The notes under the pieces were generated by a model that had not been told where the DNA came from, searched no databases, and saw nothing but the letters and a program-made list of their open reading frames with translations. A stretch of DNA of 64,000 nucleotides from Linderina pennispora (Eukaryota > Kickxellomycota > Kickxellomycetes > Kickxellales > Kickxellaceae). Positions 20,860-32,180 of this stretch are shown here, in pieces (the first letter of the stretch is position 1; each line of letters opens with the position of its first letter). Both the position numbers and the translations under genes were made by a program. The stretch spans positions 82,001-146,000 of the forward strand of contig NW_024468256.1 of the NCBI RefSeq assembly GCF_002104995.1. The letters are read 5' to 3'.

Positions 20860-23683
20860 TTGCTGTGAATTAAGTAAATTTGTGGTAAGAGAGTGAGAAA
20901 GGGTGTGGAGTTAGTCAGCGCTCGCCAATGCCTATCAGGAGCATCACCAGTGAATTGGAGTGTTTCAACGATGACGCCATTTTCTACCAATAGCATTGCG
21001 CGATGAGATCGGATGCTCTTGTACACGCCGTGGGTGCCAGATTCTAGCCGAAGCGCCTACCATTTCGATAATAGCTCTTCAGGCGACGGAAATTCAGGCG
21101 TGGACCACCTTGGGGTGCCTACAGCTGATGCAGAATGACACTGGCTGAAGTATGGCTCTGTCCAGCTCCTGATACCACAGCCAATCTGACTCACTATGTT
21201 TCATGAATGGCTGGCGCATTCACATACAGCTCAGCTTCATTCAAACTGCCAATTCCATGTACGCAAATAGTCTCCAAAGGTCACTGCCTAATCAGGAGGA
21301 GGGCAGGAACAGCAGGTAACCCGTTGGCCCAACTCTGCAGCTGTCTCTCTGCACCCCACCTCAATTCCTGCCACTGTGGCTGTCCCATGTGCAATAGATG
21401 ACAAGGCTGTGGCAAGTTCTTGTCCATGGTGGATGTGCACTGTAGAGATCGTCCTGGCGCTATTCCTGCGTTGCTGATTGGATCATCTGACACGGTGATA
21501 AACACGGTACAGGGACCTGGAATGGTGGCGTTGTCCCTGCAATATGTGAGAGGTAGTGCTGGCATTCACATCTAAAGATGCCTTGTGATAGCTAAATGGT
21601 GGCTATATATGTGGCTGGTGATTGTTTTCAATCACAAACACAGTTGTTAAAGACATGTAAATAAATGGCCGGTTGTCTTCAGACATTCAGCAAGCTCATA
21701 AACTTGAACATCCCAGAGCGTACAACTGTGGCAGCACCCGAAGGAAAACAATAGCCCGTGTAAATCGTCCCTTGTCATAAGGATGGGCAGTGAGTAAAGT
21801 CCGACCATGAAAATCCGATGTCATCCAAAAGGACGCTTGCCTTTCTCTCCCATGCAGAGAGAAATCACGCCTAGTGCTTGAACATTCATCTTTCTTACAG
21901 AGCTATAAAGAGTAGCTTGGGTGTCTTTGCGAATATCAAGACACTGCAGAACAGTTTGGCGGTGTTTTTTATGTGTTTTTGAACGCATGGTCGTTTTTGA
22001 ATACTTAGCGTTGCGGAAAGAGAACGCGCATTTTTACCAGGTTGAATTTCCTCAGACATATAAAAGATGCTGGGTCTCCGAGCAGCCCTTTGCCAGCCCG
22101 CATTCGCCATTCGCAACACAACCTTTTCCTCCTTCCTATCACCCAAGTCCCCTGATTCCTTTCTGCCTATCGCCACTACCGTTAACCACGCATACCCTAT
22201 GATCCAATACAGCATTACACTGCCTGACCCCCCGACTGAAGAGCAAGTCGATAACCTCCTTGATAGCTTTTGATATAGCAATCTAATCTAATACTTGAAC
22301 CAGTCACTGAACAAACTTGATTATAAATGCTGAGCATTGTTCAAATAGTTTGGAAATATAAACAAGACTATTTCCATCATCAAATAGAGCCAGCTAAAAA
22401 GAATGTGCCTTCACCTAAGCTTCAATATACAATTTTAAGAGCCGAAGTAGTTGGAAAAGTGATAGTGAACTGGAATGATCAGTGAACTAAGATCATTTCT
22501 ATTTTACGGTACATGGCCATGCTTCCTATCGAGTGTTGTCACCCAGAGAACTGCTTCTATGGCAATGGACGTGCTCAAATATAGGACGAGGCTTACCATA
22601 ATTTTTGCAAGTTGGATTGCAAACTATTGCGGCAAGATATTTATCCGAACTACATGCATAGCCTAGCAGACAGCCGACGTTGCTAGACAGTACTCATTAT
22701 AACGTGCTATGGTTTGATAATTGATTGTATTGGATAAGATATATGTGATGGCAGTGTATGATGAAAAGGATATGCATGCGCAAGCGTGCAATTTGAGCGA
22801 TAGCGCGTGTAAGGTGCATGGTAGTGTCTATGGTATTATGTACATATGTGAATATGAATATAAATAAAACAGAGAGGGCTCTCAGCACGACAGACCCCCA
22901 CGGCACAACGAGCAAGTACACTGGCGATCGTAGCTGACGAATGTCGAGCGAGTATGTGCAACAGCCATTCCAATGAAAACTAAAAAAAAAAAAAAAGGCA
23001 ACACGAGAAATGTGCTTATCAGACATCTTGCTTTTTGTCCAAAATAACAGGTATTTATACATCTCTCAGAACCCTCTCCGATACACCGAACCGGCGAAAA
23101 CTATTTTGAATGTTTTGTTTACGGGTCCAAAATGAAAAAAGTACTTTTTGCTAAATAGTAGGTAGAAGAACTCCTCGCTATTTCAAGAAAAAACAACAAT
23201 TGCGCTGGTTAGCATGCACTTCATTTAGCCATATATGGCATAAAGCATGAGTGAACAAGGGGTTGCTTGGGGACTGTCGGGGACTGTCGGGTTCTCGCAA
23301 AACAACCCAAACAATCAAGGGGTGTTCTTTCTTGTGCATTACAAGTTGTTGACGCCGCTGTATGCGAGACAGGGGAGGCTGGTAAAGTATAGCATTTTTC
23401 GCTTCTGACGCAACTACTGTTTTTAGAGTTGCCTCCCTCGACCTCCTGATGTGGCGTCTTGAGAGTTTCTTGCAGCAGAAGTAGCATTTTGCAGAGGCTT
23501 TTTAGAAAAAAAAATCAACCGACCCTCTTTTATCCATACAGTATGAAAGCTGCGCCATTTGGTCGATCCTGAAAGGCAAAAAAAAAACATGCTATGCAGA
23601 TGCTGATGAAAAAGGGTGGAAGCGAGAGAAATTAGGTGTATGAAGAAAAGGGAAGCCAAAGGGAGAAGGGAGATGCTATGTTA
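20860..23683. other. Gene-poor region of 2.8 kb
   Basis: No convincing gene, tRNA or transposon was found. It contains one short ORF worth noting (22199-22273, listed separately), a poly-A run at 22981-22996 and a tandem duplication of GGGGACTGTC at about 23270-23290. The part beyond 22260 is AT-rich compared with flanking coding DNA. Confidence 0.5.
22199..22273 (+). CDS. Possible very short ORF or first exon
   Basis: The ATG follows a CT-rich leader (about 22115-22195) like that of real genes here. It encodes 24 residues, beginning MIQYSITLPDPPTEEQVDNL. This resembles the first strand and helix of peptidase-inhibitor I9 propeptide-type domains, but the frame stops at once and no continuation exon was recognised. 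It could be a decayed or rearranged gene, or chance. Confidence 0.2.
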   Translation: MIQYSITLPDPPTEEQVDNLLDSF

Positions 23684-26600
23684 CTAAAAGTGTTTCGGAA
23701 TAGTAGGCGAGTCCACGGCCGCCGGTGCCGTTCTGCCCATGTATGCACTAGACCGAATCCTTGGCGGTAGCGACGGCAGCCTCGGGTAATCTGCCGACGC
23801 CGGCGGCGCCGCAATGGTCTCGACCCGGCGCACCATGCCCGGCACTGTCTGCGCCTTGGGTGCTTGCACAGTCTGGTGCCTCGAGACCGGCTGGGTCTGC
23901 CTGGGGACAGGCGGCAGAGGCCGGTAGTCGGCCACGGTCATTGCATTCATATGCTTTGCGATATCGGCATCGTCAATGTAGCAGGGGCTCTCGGGCTGCA
24001 CGGCGGTTTCGGCAGCCGGGCTGTCCTCGCTGAGCTCACGCGCAATATCAATGAGAATGTCGGACTCACGCAGCATTATTGGAGTCGGCGACAGCGGCCC
24101 GGTGGCGGTGCTGGCAGTGTTGGGGAGGGTGATGCCGTAGATGCCCTGGCGGCGGCCTAGCGACTTGCTGCTGATGCTCTGTGCGGATGAGGCGCCAGAG
24201 GAGGTTTTGCTGATGATTTGGGCAGATTTTGGCATATTGCCGTCGTCTGGCGACCGCACATCCCACGACTGGCTGGCGCTCACCGAGCCACTAGGCATAG
24301 GCAACGCACCGCGCTTGATGCCCGACAAGTCGACGGTCAGCTCTGCTGGTGGCGGCGAGTCGTTGCCAACATTGCTTAGCGCCTGGTCAAACTCCAGCTT
24401 CAGGTCATCCGGAATGCCCAAGTTGTCGCCAGCAAGATCGAGCTTCAGCGAAAACACTGACGATCCGTCATCGGGCTTCAAACCCTCGCGTGCCACAACC
24501 GACATGGACCGGCGCTTGACGATCTCGTCAGACTTTGTGCTAGCAGACTCATTCAGCTTCACCAGTGAGGGAGACGAGCCAGAGAGGCCGACCGGCAGTG
24601 AGCTCAGCGAACCAGTAAAGCTGCCGTATCCGGTCGACTGCGTCGAGAACACGCGCGACAGGCGCTGCAGTGGCGATGAATGGCTCGACGACGCATTGGA
24701 CGAGGTGCGTGTTCGCGGCTCGCGGCTTGTGTGCGCCCGCTCGCGTATCGCCATCTCCCGCTCACTGCCGAGCTGGTCGGCCGAGCTGCGTGCGAAAATG
24801 CCCGCCCGTGGCAGCGTGTCTTTGATAGTGGCCGCTGATGCCGTGCGCAGATGACCAGCCATTCCAGCGCTGAACACGAATCCCTTGGTGCTGCTCTTGG
24901 GCGTCACCGGGCGGGTCTGCAGAGATCCAGATTTTGCTAACGACGGGCTGGAGGTTGTTGCTGGGCGCGGCAGCGTCGCACCCGCCGACTGGGGGGGCAC
25001 AGTGGTGTTTGCGCGGCGGGACGTGCCACTCATGGACGCGCCTTTGCCTTTGGTTCTGTATTTGCCAAACATGGTCGATGCGTGCTGGGTGCTGTGGGTG
25101 GCAGCATCCACCGGCTGCTGGGTGCCGTAGGCTGACGCAAACAGATTGCTGGTATCAAGAGACTCGCGATGGTTGGACGAACTGCGCAGGCTGTTGGAGA
25201 ACAGGTGCTTGGCGCGCGAAAGCAGCTTGCGCGGAGCCGCTGCCACAGCCTCGTTCTTGACCGCCGACGAGCTGCCCAGCGCGTTCCTGTCGAATAGCGA
25301 GGCCAGGATGCTGCGGTTGTAGCACTGCTGCACGCGGTGGTGCTCGGGGTACGCCAGCAGCACATACTGGTACATGATGATGGCCTGCTCGACCAGCCGG
25401 CACAACGCAGGCCAGCTGTTGACCGTCTCGCGCTCCTCGCTGAGCTCAGCATACGTGTCCTCTGACCCGCCGGCGTGGGCATCCAGCGGCAGCACAGTGG
25501 AGGTGATATCAAACCACTCGTTGCCCAGATCGACCACGCGACAGGCCTGGAACGGATAGTACACAGTCGAGTCCTCGCTGCCGCTGTAATCCCAGATCAC
25601 AGTGAGATCGGCCATCAGCGCGTTTGGGCAGTCGTGGCGCGACCGCGCGTAATCAGCAGAGTCCCAGATACGCACGGCCCACGACTGGCCGCCAACATCG
25701 ACGCGGTCCAGCTCCGGGTGGCCAAGACTGACGGTCCGGCGGCCCGTGCCAGTGCCCTTGACGCTGCTCGAGCTGCTGCCGTGGCGGCTCAGGCCACCGG
25801 TAGACTCGAAGCAGCGCGCGACGCTGCGGTCCCAGGCGGTATTGAGGAACTCGAAAAAGGCATCGCGCGTCAGCGGCGTGTCGACCTCGAACTCGTGCAG
25901 CGACTGTGGGTGCCAGTACGCCGCGTCGCCATACGACTCGGTCGTCTCGCTGGGATACAGAATACGCGCAAACTCAACCTGCATCGGATCCTCGCTGGCC
26001 TTGCCGCGCCCCCGCGCCCCCGGTGACGACGTCAGCGTGCTTGCCGAGTCGAGCGAGATCACAGAGGCGCCGCTCTTGCCGCTGGCTGTGCCCACGCGCG
26101 TGCGCCGCGCCTCACGCGGATCCAGGGCCGACTGGTCGTCGTTGGTCGGGTACCGCAGAACGTAGAAGGCTGTAGCTCCCGGCACCACGCTTTTCTCCAG
26201 CACGCTGATCCTGCTGATATCGATCCATCCAGCGAACCGGCCCCATTTTGTCGCACCAGATGCTGCCGAGCCGCTGGCCATGAAGGCAGTTGTTGCTGTG
26301 CTCAGCGAGCCACCAGAGCCGCACGTACACGACGCGGCCTCGGCGCTCTTCTTTGCGGCGCCATGCACTGGACACGAGGCTGTGCTGGATTTGCCAGTCA
26401 CACGGATGTCGCCGTGGCCCTTAGGCGGCCAGTACCGCTCGACCATCATCAGCAGATCAGAGAACACCAGCAGCGCCATGGGCTTCCTGGGCTTGCCAGT
26501 GGTCAGATCAAGCTCCGACGCATCGACGGCACCGATGAATTCACGCGATGCGCTGATGAGGTTGGGCGGGCAGCCGTCGACGGTGGTCTGAATGCGGTGC

Positions 26601-28591
26601 AGCTCAGTAACACTCTCGGCGATCTGGTTGTCAGCCAGCTGGCCGATCTCGTTGATGCGCTCGAGCGCCATCTGGATGCGCTGGAAGTCGGGGTCGTCCT
26701 CAGCCACGGCCTTGAGCAGGTCGGTCAGCAGCAGCGTGTACCGCGGAATGCGCTGGACAGGCATGATCAGCAAATCGCTGATCCCCAGCTTGCGGCACTC
26801 CTCGCGCTCGCGCGCCTTCTGCAGAAAGCCAGCATACAGTGGGCTCTTGGCCTCCAGCGCGCGCGAGCACTCGAGTGCGTGGTGGTAGCCGTTGATATAC
26901 CGCTTATACACGTGGAAGTCCACAAAGTGGTCACGGCACAGCGACCCAATGGTTTCCTTTGGATCCATCTCGCCGCGGTGCCATGCCTCCAGGTCGCCCA
27001 GGAACCGCTCGTTGACCTCGTATACGCGCTCAATATTGCCAAAGATCACGTGTGCGTCGTATGCTGGAATCAGCGCATTGTTGGCTGACCGCGCTGCTGA
27101 CCGCAGCGGCACTGCGTAGATGTCAATTAGCGCCCGCAGCTTGGCCACGTAGCTGCGCTCGGTGCTGATCAGCTCCATGATCACATTGCGTCGCTTCGCC
27201 TCCAGCTCCGCCTTGGTCTTCTGCCGCCGCGCCTTGCTCTTCGTTGTGCCGTGCTTAGCTGAGCCGTCGCCCGAGTCACCTGCATGTGCTGCGTCAGCGT
27301 CGCCGCGCATGCGCGCGCTGGCTCGCTCCAGTGTCCGCAGGAACCGCCGGTGCGGAGCCGCTGTGCCGGAGAGCTGCACGTGATCCTGCGCTCCCTCCAC
27401 TACAAAGTCAATGCGCAGCCGGCGGCGGTACAGCTTGGGCTCCAGGCTACGCAGCAGCGGCTTCAGGTGCTCGTCGCGCAGCTCGGTCAGGCTCTCGGTG
27501 GCCACGGCCAGATCCCGCGCATACCGCTCGTTGGCCAGGAACACGTCTATTTGTGCCTTCAGCACCGGGTCGTCGCCTGCGTCCGTAGCGCCAATGGCTG
27601 CCCGCCGCTCGCGCACCGGCGCATTGAGCGTCGGGCTGTCGCTGGTAAACAGACTGTCCATGAAGCTGCTGATTTCTTCGCGCCTCAGCTCCGTCGACCG
27701 CTTAGCACCCGCCGACTTGATGGCCTGCCGGGCGGGCGCCGTCTGGCTCCATGCGTCTGCTGATTTGAGGGCTGCAGCATCGGCGCGGCTGGCGTTCTCG
27801 GTGGTGAGCCGGCGGTTGCGTAGCGCTGTGACCAGATACCCACGCCGCTCCTCGTCGGCCTGCTGGAAGTAAATCCGCAGCGCATGGTACAGCAATATCT
27901 TCTGCGGAGTGGGGCTCGAGAGCCGGTCCAAGTCGGTGCCGAAGATCGGCTCGTCAATGACCATTGTTGGCACAAACACCACCCCGAACTTGAACGGCGT
28001 ACGCACCAGCGCCTTATAGCACTCGTGCGACTCGCGCGTGCTGATTGAGATGCAGATGGGCCCAATCGACGACTCGTACCCGAAGAAGTTTGTATGCGGC
28101 TTTGCCACCAGCGCATTGAGCCAGAACTCCATTGCATACTGTCCGTCGTTTTCGTTGTCATTTGGGATCTCGTACATGTTGCGGGCCACCGGCTCCTCGA
28201 TGATCTCGCTCGCCCGCTTCTTCCGAGTGTTGCTGCGCGTCACGCTTGCGTCTGCCAGCGCCAGCTCCTTGGTGCGTCGCCGCACCGTCCCGGCCTGCCG
28301 GTTCTTCTCTTCTGTCACCGTCGCCCGCCGCGTCAGCGACGGCAGGAGCGCTGCCCCGACTGACTCCAGTTTCTGCTGCTGCTGTATGATCCCCGGCGAT
28401 GTCGGCGAGGACCGGAATGTAAACTCGGCGTGTGTCGTGGCCGCCGACGGTGTTGTTGGTGTTGTTTTGGTTCCGCTGCGAATGGGAGTGTTTCGGCGGT
28501 CGAACCGGCGCGTGCTGCTGCTCTTCAGCCCTGCTGAATGTGTCTGCGTGTTAGTGGGTCGCCGCAACGATGTCTTTCTGTCTGGAAACAC
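23684..28591 (-). CDS. Large RhoGEF (DH-PH) with RapGAP-like N-terminal segment
   Basis: 1635 residues, intronless. The Dbl-homology domain lies at about residues 465-665. It starts VIMELISTERSYVAKLRALI and contains the signature helix SDLLIMPVQRIPRYTLLLTD. A PH-like region follows (about 675-930: PMALLVFSDLLMMVER, then FAGWIDISRISVLEKS). It therefore likely activates a Rho-family GTPase in polarity or wall signalling. Residues about 155-260 (HTNFFGYESSIGPICISIST, then FGVVFVPT) resemble the N-terminal half of RapGAP domains; the catalytic half is not seen. The rest is disordered Ser-rich sequence with several basic patches. It is divergent from AGC1. Confidence 0.88.
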   Translation of the reverse strand: MFPDRKTSLRRPTNTQTHSAGLKSSSTRRFDRRNTPIRSGTKTTPTTPSAATTHAEFTFRSSPTSPGIIQQQQKLESVGAALLPSLTRRATVTEEKNRQAGTVRRRTKELALADASVTRSNTRKKRASEIIEEPVARNMYEIPNDNENDGQYAMEFWLNALVAKPHTNFFGYESSIGPICISISTRESHECYKALVRTPFKFGVVFVPTMVIDEPIFGTDLDRLSSPTPQKILLYHALRIYFQQADEERRGYLVTALRNRRLTTENASRADAAALKSADAWSQTAPARQAIKSAGAKRSTELRREEISSFMDSLFTSDSPTLNAPVRERRAAIGATDAGDDPVLKAQIDVFLANERYARDLAVATESLTELRDEHLKPLLRSLEPKLYRRRLRIDFVVEGAQDHVQLSGTAAPHRRFLRTLERASARMRGDADAAHAGDSGDGSAKHGTTKSKARRQKTKAELEAKRRNVIMELISTERSYVAKLRALIDIYAVPLRSAARSANNALIPAYDAHVIFGNIERVYEVNERFLGDLEAWHRGEMDPKETIGSLCRDHFVDFHVYKRYINGYHHALECSRALEAKSPLYAGFLQKAREREECRKLGISDLLIMPVQRIPRYTLLLTDLLKAVAEDDPDFQRIQMALERINEIGQLADNQIAESVTELHRIQTTVDGCPPNLISASREFIGAVDASELDLTTGKPRKPMALLVFSDLLMMVERYWPPKGHGDIRVTGKSSTASCPVHGAAKKSAEAASCTCGSGGSLSTATTAFMASGSAASGATKWGRFAGWIDISRISVLEKSVVPGATAFYVLRYPTNDDQSALDPREARRTRVGTASGKSGASVISLDSASTLTSSPGARGRGKASEDPMQVEFARILYPSETTESYGDAAYWHPQSLHEFEVDTPLTRDAFFEFLNTAWDRSVARCFESTGGLSRHGSSSSSVKGTGTGRRTVSLGHPELDRVDVGGQSWAVRIWDSADYARSRHDCPNALMADLTVIWDYSGSEDSTVYYPFQACRVVDLGNEWFDITSTVLPLDAHAGGSEDTYAELSEERETVNSWPALCRLVEQAIIMYQYVLLAYPEHHRVQQCYNRSILASLFDRNALGSSSAVKNEAVAAAPRKLLSRAKHLFSNSLRSSSNHRESLDTSNLFASAYGTQQPVDAATHSTQHASTMFGKYRTKGKGASMSGTSRRANTTVPPQSAGATLPRPATTSSPSLAKSGSLQTRPVTPKSSTKGFVFSAGMAGHLRTASAATIKDTLPRAGIFARSSADQLGSEREMAIRERAHTSREPRTRTSSNASSSHSSPLQRLSRVFSTQSTGYGSFTGSLSSLPVGLSGSSPSLVKLNESASTKSDEIVKRRSMSVVAREGLKPDDGSSVFSLKLDLAGDNLGIPDDLKLEFDQALSNVGNDSPPPAELTVDLSGIKRGALPMPSGSVSASQSWDVRSPDDGNMPKSAQIISKTSSGASSAQSISSKSLGRRQGIYGITLPNTASTATGPLSPTPIMLRESDILIDIARELSEDSPAAETAVQPESPCYIDDADIAKHMNAMTVADYRPLPPVPRQTQPVSRHQTVQAPKAQTVPGMVRRVETIAAPPASADYPRLPSLPPRIRSSAYMGRTAPAAVDSPTIPKHF

Positions 28592-30037
28592 CTGTTTGTC
28601 CTCTGAATGCAGCGTGCCAGTCTACAAAGCGCAACCCCAGTTAGTCTTTCTTTTAGTCTCCTCAAATGTCGCCTGCTGGCTCTTGATTGCCTTGCCTGCA
28701 TTTACCATTGTAGCATTAACAATAATAATAAAAAGTACAAATTTATGAAACCCGAACAAACGAAGTGAAAAAAAAAAAAAAGAAAACAAAAAGCGCATGC
28801 TTTTTTCAGTCCACTATTTGGTGTTTTTGTGCTGCTTACCCCGCGTGGTTTATTTTGTTGCCCTCGCCAAGCTTCGCTCTGAGCCAAAAGCGGGTTTTTC
28901 TAAAGTATAACAAAAATATCGGTGTGACAGAAGAGGAACCAAGCTTGGCCTTTTAAACCACCAGCGATAGAGCGTGAAAAGAAAAAAAAAAAACGAGCTC
29001 CCAGTGCGCTGCAAATCCACGTCTTCATCAAGGCTGCCAGGCGCCTGTTCTAAAAACAAACTAACCAAAACAATCCCTCGGTATTAATAGCTGCATATTT
29101 TTAGCCCTCACCCAGACCGCGTCCACGATAGACAGGAGCGGTCTGCGCGGTCTATGGGCCCCTCTACAGCGGCAAAAAAGTAAATAAACCTGGCCCGGAA
29201 AAACCGCTGGGGCCGATCGCACGACGCCCAGCCCAGTGGAATTACAGGCTCTTAATTTCCTGGTCGATTACGCCACATGATCACCGTTCCTGAGTGGTGA
29301 GCCACGGCTTTCACATGCACCCCCTTGCTGCCAAAGCCTGGTCGAGCACGGTACTGGCGCGGCGAATTATTTTGGGTCTAGTCGGTATCTAGGAGCTTTT
29401 GCAGGAGCTTAGGAAAATTAATTGGCCATACTCTGCCCGGGCAAATCCTGCCTCCACTATGCCTGGGACATAGGGGCATGAACCTTGAGATCGCAGGTCC
29501 TCCCGATAACTGAGTCACAGCCCGCCTTGCTTCTGTCCCCGTTTTCCGCTAGCCGCGCCCGCATGGGTCTGCCAGAGTACGGGTGAACTAGGAAACCAGT
29601 TCGTTTGGGTCGGAGCAAATTTTTCTGCCCTTCCCAAACGAGGAATAAGAAATCCTCCTATCCACAGCTCAAGGCTTTCATTCTTGTCCTGCCCTCTCTC
29701 CCCTAGCAAGCCCTCTTTCTTCTTCTCTCCATTGCTTTTACTTCTTTTTCCTTGGCCCCAGGTACAACTGGCATTAGCGCTCTCCTGCTCTATCAAAATC
29801 GCTCTTTGGGTAAGCACGCATTGTGCCACCGGCTCGCCTATCATCCTCTCGTCTGCCCGGCTGGGGCGAAGGGAGAGAATCGCAATCATACCAGTCACAG
29901 TGCGTGCCTCAATTAGGCAACCCTCCCTTTCGACGACGAGTACACCCAGTCAACATGCCAAACTCAACGCTTCTCTGCTCTTCTCTCCTGTAGGCAACCC
30001 TTTGCGTTTCTTTTCTTTTCACCTCGACAAAATCACC
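28592..30037. other. Divergent promoter region, RhoGEF and AGC1
   Basis: About 1.4 kb separates the two divergent start codons. Poly-A runs occur at 28768-28781 and 28982-28993. The AGC1 side carries pyrimidine tracts and a likely 5' UTR intron. Confidence 0.5.
29810..29993 (+). other. Likely 5' UTR intron of AGC1
   Basis: GTAAGC donor at 29810. A strong pyrimidine tract (CTTCTCTGCTCTTCTCTCCT) leads directly to a TAG acceptor at 29991-29993, 44 nt before the AGC1 start codon. Transcript data would be needed for proof. Confidence 0.45.
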
Positions 30038-31984
30038 ATGACGGCAGGCAGATCCCAGCAGCGGCTTTCCAGCATCGAAATCGAACGGCTTTCGGAAGTT
30101 TTTGACACACATGCAACCGTTGCATCGGATGGGGCAAAATACCTGACACCAGACGGCTTTACGCGGGCGATCACACCGGCATTGCACCAGCAGCAGCAGT
30201 CTTCTTATTCGGCCTTTTTCTCCGTAGCCGATAAGCATGCTTCAGGCCGGGTTTCCAAGGATGAGTTCCTAGAGTTCCAAAGCCTGCTAGTGCGTCACGA
30301 CGCAGCCTCCAGCCTGTCGTTCAAGGCTGTCACGCAGTCTGATTCGGCGGCAGCCCCCGCCTTGGGCGCGCTCATTGGTGACTCGCTGATTGCCAATTAC
30401 CTGAAGAGCCAGGGCCAGGTTTCGTATGCCGAGTTTGCCCAGCTCGTGGAGTCTGTGCGGGCCGACCGCATCCGCCAGGCATTCGCGGCTGTCGACAGAG
30501 AAAAGACCGGCTTCATCCAGGTCGACCAGCTGGTGGCTACCGCCAGCGAGTTCACCCCCGTGGCAGTGCAGAGTACGCTGGCGGAGAGACTGGCGCTGGT
30601 GGCGACCGAGGGCAAGGTTGGATACCCGACATTCCTCGCTGTTGTCAGTCTGCTGAGCGACCCGACCAAGATCGCCCATGCCGCTGCCGAGGTCGCAAAG
30701 GCGCCAAGCCAGATTTCTGCTAGCGAATTCGCCGCCACCACTGACATCCTGACGCCGCTCGAGGCCAGCGTGCTGTTCACGCTTGCCAGCGGCCAGGCCG
30801 GCGCCGAGACGGCAACCACAGCCAGCATCACAGGAATCCTGGACTCCCTGCACGACAGCCTGGTGCCTGCAGGCCGGAAATCCGACGTACCCATCACGCA
30901 CAAGAAGCCCGAGCGTACGCTATTGATGGAGCTGCTGTTCCAGGCGTACAACTTTGGCGTCGGTGCCATTGCCGGTGGAATTGGCGCGACTGTCGTCTAC
31001 CCGATCGACCTGGTCAAGACGCGTATGCAAAACCAGCGGGCGGCTGTGGTCGGTGAAATGATGTACAAGAACAGCATTGACTGCTTCAAAAAGGTCATCC
31101 GCAACGAGGGCATTCTCGGCTTGTACCGCGGGCTGGGCCCGCAGCTCGTCGGCGTGGCACCCGAGAAGGCCATCAAGCTGACCATGAACGACTTTGTGCG
31201 CTCGCGCATGAAGAACAAGGATACTGGCGAGATCACCTTTGCGGCCGAGCTGCTGGCTGGTGCAGCCGCTGGAGGCTCGCAAGTGGTGTTCACGAACCCG
31301 CTGGAGATCGTCAAGATCCGCCTCCAGACGCAGGGCGAGATGCTCAAGGATGCGACTGGGCTGGGCGCCAAGGCTACCGGAACCTCGCCGGCTGTGCGGC
31401 GCGGCGCCATCACCATCGTCAAGGAGCTGGGTCTGATGGGCCTGTACAAGGGTGCCTCGGCCTGTCTGCTGCGCGACGTGCCATTCTCGGCCATTTACTT
31501 CCCGTGCTACTCGCACCTGAAGAAGGATCTGTTCCACGAGGGCGAGCGCGAGCTCAGCATCACCGACCTGCTGCTGGCTGGTGCCATCGCTGGCATGCCA
31601 GCAGCCTACTTTACCACGCCTGCCGATGTCATCAAGACACGTCTACAGGTTGAGGCAAAGAAGGGTGAGACCGTCTACACCGGCCTGATGGACGCCGCGC
31701 GCAAGATCTACAAGGAGGAGGGCTTCAAGGCCTTTTTCAAGGGCGGCCCGGCGCGCATCCTGCGGTCGTCGCCGCAGTTCGGCACCACGCTCATGTGCTA
31801 CGAGCTGATCCACCGCATGGTGCCGTTCCCGGGCGAGGAGACACATAAGCGCAGGGATGTGGGCGAGGAGCGCGCCCGTGAGGTGTCGTCGCAGATGGCG
31901 CTGTTCAACGCTAGCAACGCGCTGCGCCTGATGCACGACGGGAACTACAAGTTTGGTGCCATGCCGAAGACTACCACTGCCTAA
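30038..31984 (+). CDS. AGC1: Mitochondrial aspartate/glutamate carrier (aralar/citrin type)
   Basis: Inner-membrane antiporter exchanging aspartate for glutamate, part of the malate-aspartate shuttle. 648 residues. The N-terminal about 290 residues are the regulatory EF-hand-like domain facing the intermembrane space (for example [20 protein letters not shown] and [16 protein letters not shown]). Three mitochondrial carrier repeats follow, with signature motifs [10 protein letters not shown] (about 322), [11 protein letters not shown] (about 421) and [11 protein letters not shown] (about 528). The EF hands are degenerate, as in yeast Agc1, so calcium control is uncertain. The ATG at 30038 (ACCATGAC) starts the conserved domain; the frame is open upstream but reads non-coding leader. 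The 3' end faces the Fanzor gene, 196 bp away. Confidence 0.93.
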   Translation: MTAGRSQQRLSSIEIERLSEVFDTHATVASDGAKYLTPDGFTRAITPALHQQQQSSYSAFFSVADKHASGRVSKDEFLEFQSLLVRHDAASSLSFKAVTQSDSAAAPALGALIGDSLIANYLKSQGQVSYAEFAQLVESVRADRIRQAFAAVDREKTGFIQVDQLVATASEFTPVAVQSTLAERLALVATEGKVGYPTFLAVVSLLSDPTKIAHAAAEVAKAPSQISASEFAATTDILTPLEASVLFTLASGQAGAETATTASITGILDSLHDSLVPAGRKSDVPITHKKPERTLLMELLFQAYNFGVGAIAGGIGATVVYPIDLVKTRMQNQRAAVVGEMMYKNSIDCFKKVIRNEGILGLYRGLGPQLVGVAPEKAIKLTMNDFVRSRMKNKDTGEITFAAELLAGAAAGGSQVVFTNPLEIVKIRLQTQGEMLKDATGLGAKATGTSPAVRRGAITIVKELGLMGLYKGASACLLRDVPFSAIYFPCYSHLKKDLFHEGERELSITDLLLAGAIAGMPAAYFTTPADVIKTRLQVEAKKGETVYTGLMDAARKIYKEEGFKAFFKGGPARILRSSPQFGTTLMCYELIHRMVPFPGEETHKRRDVGEERAREVSSQMALFNASNALRLMHDGNYKFGAMPKTTTA

Positions 31985-32180
31985 AACCGAAATGCCCTTT
32001 TTTGCTTTTGTTTATTGATAGAGTTTTACTAGAATTGCTCTGCTCGCGATGCGAGCTCGACTGCTAGTCAGCATGGGTTGACACGTCGATACGAGCATCA
32101 CGGCGAGCCGGTCATTTGAACGTGTCGGATGGTTGTTGGTGCAATATCGACCATGGGCATCTCCCACCTTGGTGGTCTGC
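31985..32180 (-). ncRNA. Candidate OMEGA (guide) RNA region of the Fanzor locus
   Basis: Fanzor and TnpB guide RNAs are known to be transcribed from the 3' end and downstream flank of the nuclease gene, running to the transposon end, with the guide taken from the flanking DNA. Here that zone is the 196 bp between the Fanzor stop (32181) and the AGC1 stop (31984), read on the minus strand. It contains a perfect 6-bp stem with 3-nt loop (GCTCGC-GAT-GCGAGC, 32042-32056). The position is family-based inference. The exact ends and fold are unknown. Confidence 0.3.
32042..32056. repeat. Short perfect inverted repeat (hairpin)
   Basis: GCTCGC / GCGAGC arms around GAT, between the convergent AGC1 and Fanzor 3' ends. 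It could be a hairpin in a 3' UTR or in the Fanzor guide-RNA scaffold. Confidence 0.5.

Noticed and set aside
27153-27872. Long open frames on the plus strand within the RhoGEF gene (and similar antisense frames in THO2, GH31 and chitin synthase)
   Set aside because: Antisense shadows of GC-rich, strongly biased coding sequence.
29684-30037. N-terminal extension of AGC1 in the same frame
   Set aside because: Reads pyrimidine-rich leader with splice signals. The conserved protein starts at the ATG at 30038.
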